From Lineus longissimus (lineage: Eukaryota; Nemertea; Pilidiophora; Heteronemertea; Lineidae), in the NCBI RefSeq assembly GCF_910592395.1, contig NC_088310.1, positions 7,819,501-7,883,500 of the forward strand: DNA of 64,000 nt. The letters are read 5' to 3'. Shown one piece after another: positions 60,432 through 64,000 of the stretch; positions within the stretch are counted from its first letter, which is position 1; every line of letters starts with the position of its first letter. The notes under the pieces are model-generated. The model saw nothing but the letters and a program-made list of their open reading frames with translations, was not told the DNA's origin and searched no databases. The position numbers were made by a program, and so were the translations under genes.

Positions 60432-63131
60432 CTGGAAAAGTAAAGAGAGAATTAGAATTTATGAAAACAGTTTTTGTATTTCTGAAAATTGATAAAATCA
60501 ACTAATGTGGCATTGCAGCACTGACTTGCTGGATACAGATACTGTGTGACGGTCACAAAAACCTCGAGGATTCTAAAAGCTTCAGTTATCAATTGAAGTA
60601 TTCGGTTTGTAGAAAAGTCATTTTCTTATTCCCTACTCGAAAATTTTTTATCATGATTTGGCAAGTAGGCCCTAAAAGTTAAGATGAGCAAACTGCGGGC
60701 AGACGATGATGGAATAGGGAGTCAGCATCCCAACAGGCGGCGCTGACTTACACTCCCACATGTGTCAAAATGACGTCAAAACCTGGACATAATTGACATC
60801 ATGTCACAACATGAAATATCCAAGTTACAGTCCGCACCATGTAGCGGTGGCTGCAGTGCTGGTACCCTATTGTTTTTAATATGATAAGCGACAGACTTTT
60901 GGACAGAGCTCAAATATTCACTCACGCTACACTGGAGTTACTGAGACTTGCCAGATCAATTTTTTCCTGAGAGCTGCTGCATATTCCAGCCACTTTTCCT
61001 TCAGGCTATGTTATGTTCAGCGAGAAGCAGAAAAACTCCCAACAGACTCCGCCATAAACAGAAAACGTCCCAACAGACCACAAAGTCTAGACAGGACTTA
61101 TAAGCATGCAGAGAACAAAGCTGACGAACATGCGATTTGTACAGACGTGGCAGGCCAACTTGGCAAACACATGTTGTCAAGTGCCTGCATTTATAGAGAG
61201 ATAGAAAAAAACATGCGTAGGAGAGTACATTGAACAGTGTAGACAAAGCTTAGTAATTTTCATAATCGCCATAATTTTTATAATGAGTGACATATCACTT
61301 TTAGGTACAATTTGTTAACAATTGACTGTGTTAATTATACTGTTGTGTAAGTCGAGAAACTGGTTTGAATACAGCGGCCAGATATAATAGTACTGGTAGA
61401 CTTGGCCAAACATAAAACGGAACTTTTTTAACTCATGACAAAACTTTCTTCAAATACTACTATCAAAATACACAGAAATCTGATAATATTGAGATGGTCA
61501 GCTGTCAGATCATTGAGAAAAGACTTGACCCACAAAACATGAAAGGAAAGTATCACTTCAGGATTGATTTTTCCCAAAATAGATCCGCAAATGTTTTCTT
61601 TTAGTAAAATTGAAGATAGTTCTCAGAATTATAATACGGTTTTAAGTCAATACTAAAAGACGCCTTGCCATGAGGACAGAGAAGTAGATCGGGCCCCACC
61701 ATTCAAAGGAGAAAATAGCTCTGGCCATGCACATCAACTGGCTGTCACTTCATTGAATCCCTTAATCTAGTTTTTTCATTAGCAGCCAAGGCAAGCCGTG
61801 GAACAGTCTTCCAAAATAACTGCAGCAAATCAAGTCCGAGGAATCTCCCAAGGAACATTTGAAAACCTGTTTTTTTAAGAAGTCATCAGGTTTAGAGCAC
61901 TTTAACCAGAATTGCTTTTCACTGGTCACATCCAGGAGCTTCTGGATTTTCGGGCCACAATCCTCTGATAGATGAAATGTTTGCTGATGAGCCCCTCTCG
62001 TACCAGCCAGTTATAAAAGCTTCCACGACTTCCATCAATATTCAATATTTACAATACCATCGCATCACTACACCAGAGTCTAGCCGACACATACATAAAA
62101 CATTTCAAATAGGCTACATTTATTCTCTCTGATAACCCACAATGTCAAAAATACCTAAACACAAGGAAAAAAATTCATACCTACATGTAAGATAAATATC
62201 ATGAAAGAGTTGCAAACAAACTTTTTATAACTTCCTTAACAATCAAGAGAATGAAAAAGAAAATTTATGAAAATAACTGGAGCTGACACAAGAACAATCA
62301 TAGAATGCTTTTGACCCAGTTTTGGATGCAAAAACCTGAATGGCAAGAATGCCCTGAGGGGATGTCAATGGTATGACTTCCTGTGGTCAAGTGCATTTAA
62401 TTTCTCATAATGTTTGTATAAAGTAGTGAGACATGAGCATCATCACCTGATGTCAACCACTTCTAAATGTTAGATGCAAGGTGGTGGAGCATGTGAATGA
62501 CTACAGTATGTCAATCACTGAATACTGGATTCCATATCTTAGCTGCAAAATGCTAAATTGCTTGAAAAGGAATGCTTTGTAAGTCAATATGTAGGTGGTA
62601 TGCCTATTCATTTTTAGATTTCCACTACTGATATTTCATCTATGTTTTCATCTGTTTTTTCATCTCCTTTTTCCTCAGGTGCATATCATAATTTGTCAGT
62701 ATAACTGGTTTACTGAAAGCTACATGATATGTATGATTTAGAAATGAAAACTTCAAACTACCCACTGGATAATCATCCCGAGATTCACCCCATATTTCAG
62801 GGGTGCGCAGCCTCCAGAACCTGCAGAGTGACTGACCTCTTATTCGTCAAGCCTTTCAGGTCAATGAATGAAGCAGTTATTTGGGTCAGTATGGGACGAC
62901 ATACCCATCACATTGTGTCAATGGACAAACTGAGTGACCCCATAAGAAAGTAACTACAACTAAATGATGACAATAATGATCAAACTTGAATCAATAGCGC
63001 TTTTCCTTGGGTTTGACACCTTGCTCAAAGCAGTCATTGCATTTCCACATCATTTCACCAGAAAGAAAGGAAACTAGATCTGTTGCCAGGCAAGTTTTAC
63101 AGCAGCTGACACACAAGGCTACTGGCGCTGG
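60432..63131. other. Upstream intron of the nesprin gene, left part
   Basis: Non-coding AT-rich DNA preceding the giant exon acceptor. I find no further spectrin-like exon on the minus strand before the window ends, so the previous exon is outside. Confidence 0.6.
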
Positions 63132-63132
63132 A
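62994..63132 (-). pseudogene. Cys-rich coding-like fragment of unknown origin
   Basis: The minus strand reads PVALCVSCCKTCLATDLVS then MMWKCNDCFEQGVKPKEKRY and a stop. CxxCCxxC followed by WKCNDC looks like a zinc-binding C-terminus, but I recognise no family. The segment abuts the inverted repeat, whose end supplies cctttccag, a possible splice acceptor. It may be a remnant of a mobile element or a chance frame. Confidence 0.25.
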
Positions 63133-63390
63133 AAGGGTGGATGTCGTCCTGGGTGCCGACAAATGGTACCCAGGTTCGAGATCAACTGGACAATAAGCAC
63201 CCTGGGTGCCATTACACTAGACAAATAGCACCCAGCTTCTTTTTGCCTGCCTTACGGATCTTAGGGACGACGTTTCTGTACTGCCACTGGGTGCTGTTTG
63301 TCTAGTGTAATGGCACCCAGGGTGCTTATTGTCCAGTCGATCTCGAACCTGGGTATCATTTGTCGGCACCCAGGATGACATCCACCCTTT
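63132..63390. mobile_element. Foldback element with 104-bp inverted arms
   Basis: The left arm 63132-63235 and right arm 63287-63390 are near-perfect reverse complements (e.g. caccctgggtgccattacac against gtgtaatggcacccagggtg), separated by a 51-bp spacer. High identity points to a young MITE or foldback transposon. It has no coding capacity. Confidence 0.85.
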
Positions 63391-64000
63391 CAGCTGTACT
63401 GCTCAGGACACGCCAGTCAACAATTGTTAATCTAAGAATGAATAATCACAGAGACAAACTGGGTCTATGACCCAACTCAACGCTTCATCATGTGCATGAT
63501 GGTCTCCTCTTACCGGAAAAGCTGGAAAACCGCCTAGACTCCTCAAGAAGCTGAGACACTTTTTAACTTTTCTGGACTTCATGTTATAAGTTGTAAGTTA
63601 TCCATTTATCGAGAAGTCCAATAATTCCGAGGAGATGTATAAATCTATAAGCCATCTTGTTAGCAAAATGTAGTGAAATGTGGTTTATAGTAAGACCAAA
63701 GTGAGACTAGCATGTCACAGAACGAACAAAATTAGCCTACGTATTTGCACACCCATTCCATATAATACACATGCAGTATCATTCTGTCATCCATAAAAAT
63801 ATTTGTCCACGGCATTTCAAAGCAAATTCTTTTTGAATATTCAATCAGTCAGCAGCAAAAATATTTATTTTGCGCAAAAATCAATCGCTGTTAATTTATG
63901 CAAGTTGGACCTAATAAAACATGATAGAAACCTAATTAGAATAGAAACAATGAGTTGTTAAAACTATAAAGGACTTGTCAGTAGGTGTTACTTGGCTAAT
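63391..64000. other. Right end of window, non-coding
   Basis: AT-rich sequence with no gene, RNA or repeat that I can identify; it presumably continues the nesprin intron. Confidence 0.5.

Noticed and set aside
62729-62953. 74-codon plus-strand frame
   Set aside because: No recognisable family, no splice context and weak coding character; likely chance.

Overview
This window is nuclear DNA of an animal. Short exons are joined across AT-rich introns with canonical GT...AG ends. The codon phases close exactly across three multi-exon genes. SINE-like and foldback repeats are scattered through non-coding DNA. Intron density and gene content suggest an invertebrate bilaterian, perhaps a spiralian such as a mollusc, annelid or brachiopod; that placement is inference.

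Layout. (1) 1-3005: intergenic, with dispersed repeats and no gene I can support. (2) 3079-6065, minus strand: POLR2G (RPB7 subunit of RNA polymerase II), seven coding exons, 172 aa. (3) 6066-6379: a 314-bp gap between the start codons, presumably a shared bidirectional promoter. (4) 6380-9770, plus strand: MRPL4 (mitochondrial ribosomal protein uL4m), nine coding exons, 306 aa, with one GC-AG intron. (5) About 9.84-14.41 kb: intergenic, nothing recognised. (6) 14726-60431, minus strand: the 3' part of a nesprin (SYNE1/SYNE2, MSP-300, ANC-1 family) gene. Its 5' part, where the family carries actin-binding calponin-homology domains, lies beyond the right edge. (7) 60432-64000: upstream intron with a near-perfect inverted repeat.

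The nesprin gene dominates. Thirty-eight ordinary exons (41845 down to 14726) encode about 2,813 aa: some two dozen spectrin-like repeats, a Ser/Pro linker, a final partial repeat, and a textbook KASH tail ending in PPPI with the Cys at -23 that clamps SUN proteins. Just upstream sits one exon of 17,883 bp (60431-42549), phase 0 at both ends, encoding 5,961 aa that are almost entirely not spectrin. It contains two beta-rich modules, Ser/acidic linkers, ten copies of a ~75-aa helical unit, 34 uninterrupted copies (plus one divergent copy) of a 43-aa unit with no indel, and several 21-aa tandem arrays. All the helical arrays appear to be built from one ~10-11-aa building block, (S/T/P)-P-(E/D)-(Q/E)-hydrophobic...Leu. 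I consider this hierarchical repeat protein inside a nuclear-envelope linker the main candidate for an undescribed system.

Two further patterns stand out. Four tandem-repeat arrays in the nesprin gene begin at or within about 25 nt downstream of 5' splice sites, and one of them multiplies the exon end together with its donor. The 3' UTR also carries decayed copies of the KASH-tail sequence.
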